This document shows positions 54,851 to 64,000 of a DNA stretch of 64,000 nucleotides, piece by piece. Positions within the stretch are counted from its first letter, which is position 1, and each line of letters starts with the position of its first letter. The position numbers and the translations under genes are program-made. This DNA comes from Crambe crambe (Eukaryota; Porifera; Demospongiae; Poecilosclerida; Crambeidae). The notes beneath the pieces were generated by a model. That model did not search any database. It worked only from the letters and a program-made list of their open reading frames with translations, and was not told where the DNA came from. The stretch is taken from positions 3,162,001-3,226,000 of the forward strand of contig OZ004587.1 in assembly GCA_963924555.1 (NCBI GenBank). Reading direction: 5' to 3'.

Positions 54851-55855
54851 GAATTGGAGTTGTTTTTTTTCTTTTTCAATCTTTGAAAAAAAATTTTGTT
54901 TAAGTGTCCTGGTGCCGGGACCGAGTGCCTCCCGTTGCCGGGACAGTAGACACAGCCTATATTGAACTCTGTAGTAGAAACGATCTAGATTTTTATTGCT
55001 AGGAGAGCAATTTGTTGGTGAGCGATTGTGTTTGTATAATCAGATATAGCTATATCACCTTTCCGATAGCTACTTTATATGCAGCAACAATATATCCTTG
55101 CGGCGATGAAATATCCTAGGAGATTAGGTCGCTCGCGACAGAATTTCCTAGGATATTTTGTCGCCACGACAGAATCCCCCAGCGACAAAATAAACTGTGA
55201 CACCGGAAGCTAGACCTGCCCACATATAACTAGCTCTATCTCGAAGATCAATCGACACATGAACGCGTAACTCGTATCCAGCAGCAGTTTAATAATATAC
55301 TAACTACTAAAACACCAAATGAACCAGTGTGCTATGTTCACAGTTAGCGCCGTTGATTTTAGTTCTATGGAGATTAATATGGGGAAAACAGTAAATCTCT
55401 ACAACATCTATGTGCTTAACCCACACCAGCTTGTAGGCCTTGTAATAAGCTAGCTAGTGATACCTAAACATCAAGCGCTTCTATAACCGTCAGGCTGCGC
55501 TGGCCTGGCAAAGTTTATGGCTTTTGGAATCGCTCCTGCGCATGCTCGTCGCCGTTAGAAGAAGTGAATATAATCTACCTCCCTTACATGAAGCAGCCAG
55601 GTTAGGTGATGTACAGAAAGTCAGGAAATTATTGGAAGATGGCGAATATAGCGTGGACACTCTTGATCCCAGTACTGGGTGGTCACCTCTGATGCTAATC
55701 TGGCGTAGCCAGCCATCGGCGCTCGAGGCTGGTTAGCCTGAAGGGACATAGTGAAGTAGCTAAAGTGCTATTGGAAAAGGGTGCATGAGTTAATCATCAC
55801 GCTCGGGTAGACTTGATGGTGGGTCAGCTGTGATGATCGAAAAGGACATTCTAAA

Positions 55856-56532
55856 GTGGTAAAGATCCTGCTAGAAAATGCTGCTACAGTTGATACACAG
55901 AACAATGAGGGAGATAGTAACGGGCGATCTGCTTTGATGTTTGCTTGTCGAGAAAGACATACTGAAGCAGCCAAAGTGTTGGTAGAAAATGGTGCTCAGC
56001 TTAACCTTCAGAAAGAAGAATGGGGATCTCCTTTAATGCTTGCTTGTAAAGAAGGACATTCTGGAGTTGTCAAATTACTGCTGGAAAAGGGAGCTCAGGC
56101 CGACCTGAAGGATGCTTTGGTGAAAGAAATAAGTTGGAAGTGGCCAAACTATTACTAGAGAATGGTCCTCAGGTCGACATTCAGGATTATGGTGGATGAT
56201 GATTGTCAGTTTAATGGGACACCTTGAGATTTCTAAACTGCTGTTAGACTATGGTGCTCAGGTTGATCTACAGCAGAAAGGAGGGGGGTCTGCTCTGATG
56301 ATGGCCAGTCAAGGAGGACACTTTGAAGTGGCCCAGCTGTTGTTGAACAACGGGGCTCAAGTGGACGTGCAGGATGATCCTCTTCATTGCCAGTCATTTT
56401 GGGCATGATCAAGTAGTTGGACTCCTCTTAAATAATGGGGCAAACATGGAAGTAACTGTTAAAGGAACATCTCCTTTGAGTATAGCTCTGGAAAAAGCAC
56501 ATGCTCCAACTGTCAAACTTTTGAATAGCCAA
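55856..56532 (+). pseudogene. Ankyrin repeat block, right copy
   Basis: Repeats of the type GHLEISKLLLDYGAQVDLQ and GHFEVAQLLLNNGAQVDVQ occur in three overlapping frames (55856-56158, 56196-56408, 56374-56532). The frame change at QVDVQD / ILFIASHFGHDQVV is the same in both arms, whereas that near 56190 (a missing base relative to 39781) is private to the right arm. Confidence 0.8.
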
Positions 56533-56759
56533 GTAAGTATGGATGTATTTCTTTGGTGAACTAGATACACTGGGACATTTTATCTCCTTACCCCCACTTT
56601 AAAAAATCCCCTGTAGTAGGTATGCTGCTAATGGTAGCTTATTTAGGTGCTGGAGAAATCTTCGTTATTTTTCTCGTGTCACAAGTCTATTTTTCTTTTT
56701 TTTAACAGGAGTACCCTGGTATAGTGTTTGATGAAAATCAACTATCACATTGTCCACAG

Positions 56760-57136
56760 ACACAGTGAACTTTGAGGATGTGGGCGTATCTGTATCGATA
56801 CCAAAGCAAGAGCTGGATCAGGGGAGTCAAATGGAAGTATTCGTTCATCCCTGTGTGACTGGATCCTTCATACTGCCAGATGGATACAAGCCGGCTACCT
56901 CGTACAACCTATTACAAAGGGGAAATTGCAAAAAAAATGTGATAGTGCTTATCCAGCACTATGTCAGTCTGGAGAGTAAAGAAGACTGTGAAGACATGGC
57001 ATTCCTTGTTGCCGGCACCACCCCCAAGTATGGAGAATCCAACCCAGTTTATGCCTTTCGAAAGATAGAGGGAGAAGATGGTGCCTTCAATGTGAAGACA
57101 GATTTGGAACATTTGCTCTCGAGTTTTTCAATTTAA
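56760..57136 (+). CDS. ZU5 domain exon
   Basis: Frame DTVNFEDVGVSVSIPKQELD...MEVFVHPCVTGSFILPDGYKPAT is typical of ZU5 (beta-sandwich, GV-V-IP-gAl). A second part follows: VIVLIQHYVSLESKEDCEDM...YAFRKIEGEDGAF, as in invertebrate ZU5-Death proteins. A CCACAG acceptor precedes it, and a 41-bp intron separates it from a possible microexon GAGTACCCTG. The exon is uninterrupted here although the gene as a whole is broken. Confidence 0.75.
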
Positions 57137-58069
57137 TACAAGTGGTTAGGAGGATCAATATATCTGATGCAGAGAGAACGAAAGGTATTTAATGTGATGA
57201 TAAAGGAGTAATGTCATTATGCCTTTGATTTTGTAATGTACTGCTTATTTTTAAGCATTGAATTGTGTCTTATCCTTCTTGTACTGCATTGAATCATAAT
57301 ACAGTGTATCAATAGAGGTAGTGTACATAGTCAGGAACAGTGATTCATAATAAACATTGTTATGCGACTAATAATAATTGCCCAATTCCCACTTCATTGT
57401 AACATATCTATTGTGGAACAGAAAAAATTCTCTACTCGGTGAGCATTACTGACACAGGTATTTTATGCTTGTTTGAACCACCCGGTCTACCTGAAGTTAG
57501 CTATGCATGTAATGGAAAATTTATGACCATGATAATAATTCATATTTCTGTGATGACATCATAGCCAGTCATCATCCCCGACAAATCTCCAATGAGAAAG
57601 GAAAAATATCTTTACTGGAAAGATGGCACTTGGTGATACCGACATTATTCTGGAGACAACAGATGATCAAGGATGGGATATAAAATTTGATGGAGAGAGT
57701 CAAGTATGTTAATGTAATGTGGATAATCACGAAAGAAAACTTCAAAGCTCTATTATTCATAAGACTGTTGCAGGACAATTCCAGAGCAAGATTTGTGAAT
57801 AGCATACCTGAGCATTATAATATGGAGTACAATTTAAATTTATTATTATTATAGATCACAAAGAAGAGCGTTCACCTTCCTGAAGAGGACATTGTCACCT
57901 TTAACAATTATTATCCTCCAAGCATTACAATTTCTGGACATAAAACTTCTTCTACCTACACTAATCCACCAGAACTTCACGTGATTGGAATGGATGAGGA
58001 CTGCAGCTTCAGCCTGGGTAGTAATAATTATAGAACTCAAAACCTGTACCTTGTTTCTGGTGAGGGGGT

Positions 58070-58516
58070 ATGATCAATAGCAACCCTTTCCCTTCCCACA
58101 TTAACCAGTTAGTCACCCAGCCAATGGCATGCTGGTTGGATGTACAGTACATAGCTATTCAGAACTATGGTGTCAGTGTTGTGGCTCTATCCGTGATAAA
58201 AGCAACACTTGAGGGGGCCCCTCCTTCATTAGAAATATTGGGGGTGGCTGTTCCTGTTCCCATGAACTGCACGCCCATTTCATGTGCCCACGAAAGTCGA
58301 AAATTGTGTCAATGGTATGCCGAAAGACAATACTTCAGACACATGATTGCTTGTACATTTCTAGATTCTGGCTTAAATTCTGCTGTCACATTTGTGAGCT
58401 TTGACTTTCAGGAGTTGATCAGCTTTAGAAGTAATTACCCTGCCTATCTTATTTTTTCTGTGTATGAGTCTGAAGTTATTATATCGTCAACTTTCTACAA
58501 TTGCCACAAGCAATAG
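58070..58516 (+). CDS. Unassigned 148-aa ORF between ZU5 and Death exons
   Basis: Open frame with Cys- and aromatic-rich sequence (CQWYAERQYFRHMIACTFLD). The left arm has the same sequence but lacks 8 bp after HES, shifting the frame (36182-35856, then 35968-35651). Differences between arms that I checked are nonsynonymous. It may be an accidental ORF in an intron; no domain recognised. Confidence 0.3.
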   Translation: MINSNPFPSHINQLVTQPMACWLDVQYIAIQNYGVSVVALSVIKATLEGAPPSLEILGVAVPVPMNCTPISCAHESRKLCQWYAERQYFRHMIACTFLDSGLNSAVTFVSFDFQELISFRSNYPAYLIFSVYESEVIISSTFYNCHKQ

Positions 58517-59130
58517 CTAGAGCATTTAAATCCGTATTGCCACAAGCTTTTGCTACTGCAATCTGTTGGCTTACTATTAAATTTCAAGAGTTGTAAATTT
58601 CTGCCGTTTGTCCACTGCAATGTCAGATTCTAGTAAAAGTTATAATTTACAAAAAAGATATCAAAAGTTTCTAATAGAAACTTTGAAAAAAAGTCTTTAT
58701 TTGCAGAGATATAGCTATAAGCCAACACTGTGACAATGTAGTCAGCAGTAGACATGCACTACTCGCCACATCTGCAGTAGCAGAGCAGCAGCACCGCCCA
58801 ATTAGCCTCTATAGTCAAATTAGCACTGAGTCTATTTTTAGTACATGATCACCTTATTCCAATCCCTATAGCATGTGTCATTAACTTCACACAAACAGTA
58901 TCAGCAAGACTGCACTACTTTTAGTAATTAAATTATTGTGGGTGTGGCTATGGAATGTACACTGTACACAATTATGATTTAAATAAGTAATTCATGATTG
59001 AAGAAAGAAATTATAACACCAAAAGGATATAGCTATAGCTATACATTATAATATGGTCAACGCCTTACTAATTTACGAGACCTTCCTGTCAAGGGATTCC
59101 TAGGTATAATTATGTTCTGTACCTATGCAG

Positions 59131-59409
59131 ATCCTGATGATCATGGAGATGTGTTGGACTCGGTAGAGACTCTTTCTGCTCAGTGGAAGCGACTTTCTAC
59201 TAAATTACGACTGCAGGGAACTGCACTGAACAAATTCCAGCAGGACTACCCGAAAGATAGTATGATGTGTCTGGATCTTGCCTTGATGGAGTGGCTGAAA
59301 ATTAACTATAACCATCAGAAGTATGGGAGACCAACCTGGAAGAGATTGGCTAAGGCTGTGGGAGAGCTGGACTATAGACTCTTTAAACAAATCATCAAGA
59401 AGCACCAAA
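59131..59409 (+). CDS. Death domain 1 exon
   Basis: DPDDHGDVLDSVETLSAQW...LMEWLKINYNHQKYGRPTWKRL...LDYRLFKQIIKKHQ fits the six-helix Death fold (W in helix 1-2, WLK, TW--L motifs). Acceptor CTATGCAG, donor GTAAGG. Intact, unlike the left copy, which has a TAG at the residue before DYP. Confidence 0.8.
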
Positions 59410-59426
59410 GTAAGGGGGCTTGGAAT

Positions 59427-59451
59427 GGGGGGGGGGGGGGGGGGTGGGGGG
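59427..59451. repeat. Poly-G tract
   Basis: Eighteen Gs, T, then six Gs, in the intron after Death domain 1. The left arm has only seven at this site (about 34659-34665). Confidence 0.9.
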
Positions 59452-59567
59452 ATACAAATAAATTTGTGTGCTAATGCCATTAATAATTATTTTTTAGAGC
59501 AATCTCCTTTCTCATCACTGCCTCTATATTCCGTATCTCTTCTGCTTCCACCTGCACAAAGACTGCC

Positions 59568-59796
59568 CTATAACACTTATCAGGATAAGGTCATAATAAG
59601 AGTAGATATTTTAGGAATAGATCCCATGGCTCCATGCTTATGTAATAGGCTCATAATTTGTCTGTCCATCAAGCCAGCGTTTATTATTATTGTTAAACAT
59701 CTCTGGAATAGATAAGAGAATACGTTACTGACGTAAGCTCTCTATTAAGAAGGGAAAAAAATCATCGATACTGCATCTCTGACTTACCTGGTAGTT
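59568..59796. other. Partner of the micro-inverted segment
   Basis: Same orientation as 34306-34530 although the surrounding arms are inverted. In this arm the inversion removes the splice donor that ends the Death 1 linker exon in the left copy. Confidence 0.8.
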
Positions 59797-60314
59797 GAGG
59801 GAACTGGTTGTTGGAAACATGCTCAATTCAGAGTAAAACCACTGGGTTTTCCTCTCTTTTTGAGAATACCACATTAGCAACATACATATACAGCTTGCAT
59901 TATTATTCCTATAATGTGTTTGGTGCAGAGTAAAATGACTTTGTGCATTTCATGTAGCTTGCTGGAACTTGTGGATCAACTGTAATTATGACCTTAAACT
60001 CCCATATGAATTAGTCTATCCATTTAGCAGCACCTACAAAATTACCAAAATAATCACTTTTACCTAATGTCTATTACATTCACTTGATCCCTTGATCATT
60101 CACTATATCTTCTCAGTTTTTACGTTTAAGACACCAGCAGAGAGCTGATCACCCACTCTATGAGCTGGTTGTTTTATTGTTTTGTTGTTTTGTTGAGCAG
60201 TTATAATAAATTATCAAGGGATCAAGTGAATGCAAATAGGCTTTAGTAGTTGTTCCTTATTAAGAACATATTTGTTTTCCACACAGAATGGTTTTTTTCC
60301 TTCATATATTTTAG

Positions 60315-60504
60315 CACCTGAGGATTATGGAGAAGTGTTCAATTCAATTGAAAGCCTTTCTGCTCAATGGAGGCAATTATTTACCAAGCTACATTTAAAA
60401 GGGTCTGCATTGGACAGGATCCAGCAAAACCACCCCAGGGATAGTGCAATGTGTCTCAACATGGCCATGATGGAATGGCTCAAACTAAACTACTACTATC
60501 ACAG
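60315..60504 (+). CDS. Death domain 2, first exon
   Basis: APEDYGEVFNSIESLSAQWRQL...AMMEWLKLNYYYH, closely similar to Death domain 1, so the two arose by exon duplication. TTTTAG acceptor, GTAAAG donor, phase 2. Confidence 0.8.
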
Positions 60505-60905
60505 GTAAAGAGAAAAATTTGGGAAAGGAGGCAGTTAATTTCATAGACCTGCACGAAACTACTACTGTAGTTATTAAAGCTAGCCTTTTCTACGAGCACC
60601 TTGAAAGTTGGTATCCTAGTGGGCCTTTGTGAGTGCATGTGTGCAGTGTATGGATGATGACCTGAAATAGATTCTTCATGCAGTTTCTTTGTACTGCTGC
60701 AGCATTTCGAAAACGCTATCCCTAGGTGTTTATCATTAAGATTATTTCTACGACTAGACATCCAATTACGTATGATGTCCTTGGGGTTCTGAGGTTAGAT
60801 CAGTCGAACCAGACTCAAGTTGCAAAAGGCCTGTGGGTACCTAGACAAGCAAATTGAATCCACTTGCTAATTGTGTTCATTAATTGCTTATACATACGCA
60901 GATAG

Positions 60906-60991
60906 GTATGGGAGGCCAAGCTGGAAGAAATTAGCAGAGGCTCTGAAGGATATTAATTACGCACTTTTTGAAAGTATCGCTACAAAACAAA
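60906..60991 (+). CDS. Death domain 2, second exon
   Basis: RYGRPSWKKLAEALKDINYALFESIATKQ completes the Death fold. The sequence from about 60720 to 61060 is absent from the left arm (partner near 33310-33370). A further relic of this exon type (YMGKPSWKKL in a shifted frame) is seen near 61596-61625. Confidence 0.75.
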
Positions 60992-61849
60992 GTAAGTTAA
61001 GAATGCAAGTTTATTAATTTTCCTTTTTTTTCCCCCTGTTATACCAGCCTCCAAAGTTATGTAACGATTATGTGATTGAAAATTATTATGTGAAATTGGA
61101 TCCCAGATATCAAAATTATATTTTGTAGCTAATGGAATAACCTTTAATAAATAGCTGCTTGGGAGAGGAGTGGTGGCAAAGCTAACATAACGTACCTGGT
61201 AACCTTAGGTGGGTGGGGCAGACCTGTAACACTATAGTCATTCAACTTCTCTCCCTAGCCTTGAAAGTTAGCTTCTTCTTTTTCTTCAGACCCTCCCTCT
61301 CTTAAACACACTCCATGCGATGACACTTCAAAGGTACAAATGTATTTAGTTATCAACTAGGAATGCAAAGCATGGTGGGGCAAGCGCACGTGCTAAGTTT
61401 ACCCAAGGTCATCACAGAAAGAAACTACAATGTTAGGATGGTCGTACAATATAAATATTTATACGTTTGCATAATTATGAAGGTGAAAGGTCATCATCAC
61501 TAGTGTGGGGATTTAGATTACCATTAGGCTGACCCTTGTCATCATAATCTTTGTACCCTTGTACCCCCATTACAGTGTCTTAACTAATCATGGGTATATG
61601 GGAAAGCCAAGCTGGAAGAAACTCTCTCCCCCACCCCACTTACAAAGAGAAAATGAAAGCCAGCTGCCACACACACACCTTCCTGGGTATGGCATTATTA
61701 CTGTGTAGATTCCAAATAGGTAAGCTTCATTATCCAATAGTGTAACTGTAATATTCCAACTATATCTAGTGTGTCATTATAATCAGCATACAAGTTGCTA
61801 CAGACATTATTCAACATTTAGAAGTGTCTTATACATAGCTAGCACTAAC

Positions 61850-62107
61850 ATGCATCAAACTGCTGTAATGCTTCTTTGGCTGTTGGCCACTACTTCCTGG
61901 TGCAGACCAATGATTAGAGTGAACTCAAGGGATCGTGATACACCATTTGGAAATCGCATTGCACATCAGAAAGTGAATGATGATTTAGTACATGATTGCA
62001 GCATTTCAAATAAATGTCATTTCTGCATGGGTGGATTCATTAGGGAGTTTTTGTACAATGCCATTTTAGTAACCAGTGTGTTTGAATTTAAGACAACCTT
62101 GACATAA
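61850..62107 (+). CDS. Short ORF with hydrophobic N terminus
   Basis: MHQTAVMLLWLLATTSWCRP looks like a signal peptide, followed by about 65 residues without a recognised domain. It stops 10 bp before the astacin start at 62117. Its ATG lies at the breakpoint of the deletion in the left arm. It could be a separate secreted peptide, an alternative first exon, or chance. Confidence 0.35.
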   Translation: MHQTAVMLLWLLATTSWCRPMIRVNSRDRDTPFGNRIAHQKVNDDLVHDCSISNKCHFCMGGFIREFLYNAILVTSVFEFKTTLT

Positions 62108-62116
62108 TTCTATAGG

Positions 62117-63102
62117 ATGTGTTTCCTCTCATGGAAGCTGATGATGATCTTCCTATACTTGACTCACTCGATATATAGCAATGGAAAATACTTTGAGGGT
62201 GATCTGGCCATCAGCAGAGAGCTGATAAAAGCATACTATGAGGAACCACTAAATGCTGAAGTAAGTTCGCTACATAATTATGGTTGTACATGAGATTATT
62301 CTTATCATGTACATAGCCTCGTTTCCAGGCTCTCTGTGAAGAATTTCTGCTTTATGGAGAGCCTAGGAACGAGGCTAATCGTCTACACTGCCTGTACCTT
62401 TTAGCATACATATGTACATACCATAGTACCTTGTAAAAAACAAGAAAGGTGTTTGAAGACTGGAACCTTTCTATAACCACTTAGATTTCCACAACTGCAA
62501 TACAAGAATCTCTACGCTGGCCAGAAAGAAGAGTAGTTTATCACATCCATGAAAGTGTGAACGACTCTACAGCAGGAATGATCAAAGTAGCAATCAGAGA
62601 ATGGAGCGAGAAGACTTATTTGACTTTCCAAGAACATGCTGGAGAAGATACCCTGGTATTTCGCTCAGATGGCAAAGGTTGCTACACCAATACAGTGGGG
62701 TACACACAAGACTATCAGATAATAATCAATATACAAACACCTGGATGTGATTTTCATCATGTTATCCTGCATGAAATAGGCCATGCAATTGAACTATGGC
62801 ACAAACATACCAGACCCAATAGAGACTTGTACATCAAGATCAACAAAGAAAATATACCTCAAGGGTACCTGAATCAATTTAAAAGGCGTACCAGGTCTGA
62901 AATGAATACATATGAACTAGGATATGATTATGGTTCGATCATGCACTACAACCAAAAGGCATTTAGTAAAAATGGGAGGAACACAATTGATATTATAAAT
63001 TATTTAGTGTATTGGTCTCAAGGAAGCCCATACCTCGGAAGAACTCAGCACTTAAGTGTGAGTGACTGTGTAACAATCAACAAACTCTATGGATGCAATT
63101 AA
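62117..63102 (+). CDS. Astacin-family metalloprotease, two exons, secreted
   Basis: Exon 1 62117-62260 (48 codons) begins MCFLSWKLMMIFLYLTHSIY, a signal peptide, then a short prodomain with YFEGD. Intron 62261-62484 is GTAAGT...TTAG, phase 0. Exon 2 62485-63102 gives a protein of 253 aa. The zinc site HEIGHAIELWH is at residues 144-154 with RPNRD after it, and the Met-turn SIMHY at 199-203; it ends KLYGCN. Compared with the astacin consensus HExxHxxGxxHE, the Gly is Glu and the Glu after the third His is Lys, and the first Cys of the domain is missing. Zinc ligands themselves are present. No counterpart in the left arm. Confidence 0.85.
62305..62375. repeat. Short inverted repeat in the astacin intron
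   Basis: GCCTCGTTTCCAGGCTCTC and its near complement GAGAGCCTAGGAACGAGGC are separated by about 20 bp, forming a strong hairpin; MITE-like. Confidence 0.7.
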
Positions 63103-63109
63103 GAATACA

Positions 63110-64000
63110 ATATGACCTTGAATATAATTATAAACCTATATAATAATGATGATGATAATTATACAGCATTGTATTAACTGTTTTCTGAAAAATAATACCA
63201 GAAACAAGGCTAATGGTGATAACTCTGCACTGACACTCTTTCTTGACAGTACTTACATAAGAAACATAATGAATTGCCATTGCACACACAAATTGAAATG
63301 TCGAGTACACACAACAGTAACCATGGGTCATGATTATAAAAATATCCTTGATTTAGGAGTCATGATAAAGATAAACTACTCTTCATGCTGATGAATATTA
63401 GCCATTCTATGGCACTTGCAAAAGTCTACAATCTCTTATGACGAAGTCTTAAGCTCTCATCAAACTATCGTAAAAAGTAAACGTTATAACACTTGTGGTT
63501 GATAATGCTACGTATACCATATATACCATGTTTAGACCAGGCGTTCAGTTAAATAAGTGTCTAGCACTATGAGTGCAGCTAGACTGTTGTTGTTAAAAAC
63601 TCTTGCAACAAGTGAACAGTAGTAGTGTGCTAGCACGATCACCAATGTTCACTCACTAAGCATTGAATCAAGGCATTTTATTCAAGGAAATACATATGAC
63701 AAGGCATGCATGCATAGAGCTTGTACATACATGAATGCAACTATGCAATACACATAGGGACTTATTTTCACAGGAGAAGTAGTTATACAAGCTCCAATAA
63801 TTTTTCTAAGTACTCAATGAACATACACACCACCATCATTCCTGAGCCCAGAGGCTGGGATTTTATGGGGGGAAGCTTTGAAAATTTGAAACAACAAAAG
63901 ACCCCTGGGGATGCTTTATCTGACCTTCTCCACACTTTTAACTTACCTCTCTACCGATGTATCTGTCAGGATCAGAATTGGCCTTGAAATGTAGACAAGG
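63110..64000. other. Right-arm flank, no gene recognised
   Basis: Matches 31750-32580 in reverse. It contains an 88-aa ORF (63721-63987) that is mirrored in the left arm (32033-31767) with two amino-acid changes (F/P in NNF/PKYS and S/G in DALS/GDLL). Family unknown; conservation here may only reflect recent duplication. Confidence 0.4.

Larger units (their letters stand above)
41128..55206. mobile_element. 14-kb GTCGC-box repeat array at the centre of palindrome 2
   Basis: Starts CCGGTGTCACAGTTTATTTT and ends with the reverse complement. Between them a unit of roughly 1-1.3 kb recurs in both orientations: GTCGC boxes; 'aatcgctcgccaacaaattg'; 'gtgtacagcgatggaatat'; 'agctagctacaaatcg' joined to a tRNA-like module; then 'gcttcgcttgcctatgtatt'. 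Internal starts CCGGTGTCA are seen near 41694, 45950 and 47268, and complements near 49140, 49905, 54600 and 55195. No transposase gene found. Confidence 0.75.
55542..60991 (+). pseudogene. Ankyrin-ZU5-Death-Death gene, right copy (better preserved, still broken)
   Basis: ATG 55542 starts MLVAVRRSEYNLPPLHEAARLGD, then ankyrin repeats to 56532 (GTAAGT donor), a possible 10-bp microexon (56709-56718), the ZU5 exon (56760-57136), an extension exon (about 57597-57712), another exon (57855-58018), Death domain 1 (59131-59409) and Death domain 2 split over 60315-60504 and 60906-60991 (phase 2 join). This order recalls UNC5, ankyrin and PIDD-type ZU5/Death signalling proteins, which recruit partners through the Death domain. 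Breaks: a truncated hairpin MITE at about 55698, a TGA near 55786, frame changes near 56120 and 56380, and one missing A near 57605. Promoter not identified. Confidence 0.8.
55207..64000 (+). repeat. Right arm of inverted duplication 2 (continues past the window)
   Basis: Reverse complement of 31752-41127. At the window end the match to the left arm is still continuing (ATGTAGACAAGG pairs with CCTTGTCTACAT near 31755), so the outer end of the arm is not in view. Confidence 0.9.

Overview
The window looks like AT-rich animal DNA, most likely from a marine sponge. The reasons are many small-intron genes, an innate-immune-type NACHT/WD40 gene, an ankyrin-ZU5-Death-domain gene, an astacin protease, and a dense load of decayed transposons and foldback elements. 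The species call is inference; a cnidarian is the main alternative. No rRNA, CRISPR or prokaryotic gene organisation is present.

Region 1 (611-6836, minus strand) holds the best-preserved gene. Its five exons join cleanly with four phase-1 introns into a reading frame of about 1694 codons. The order is HEPN-like domain with an intact RN-x4-H motif, coiled coil, NACHT ATPase, then about eleven WD40 repeats. This is a STAND-type sensor with a putative RNase effector domain.

Region 2 (7900-19900) is a transposon graveyard. It holds P-element/THAP9-like transposase relics on both strands, another degenerate transposon-type gene, a retroelement ORF relic, hairpin elements, a 140-bp perfect tandem duplication and a candidate minimal hammerhead ribozyme.

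Region 3 (about 19966-30985) is a gene-sized inverted duplication. Mitochondrial-type leucyl-tRNA synthetase (LARS2-like) sequence lies on the minus strand on the left and on the plus strand on the right. Both copies are broken, with different lesions. The centre (24487-27390) is filled with a repeat family rich in GTCGC boxes.

Region 4 (about 31750-64000, running off the window end) is a second, larger inverted duplication. Each arm carries an ankyrin-repeat/ZU5/two-Death-domain gene, decayed differently in each arm. The right arm also has an intact-looking two-exon astacin gene that is deleted from the left arm. The 14-kb centre (41128-55206) is built from the same GTCGC family, with tRNA-like SINE modules and nested inverted pieces.

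The main observation is that two unrelated gene palindromes share the same kind of centre, whose ends in both cases read CCGGTGTCAC...CAGTTTA. Lesions, TTAA insertions with empty sites in the partner arm, and a local micro-inversion differ between arms. The arms therefore look like real, diverged duplications and not a simple assembly fold. All coordinates and joins were read by eye.
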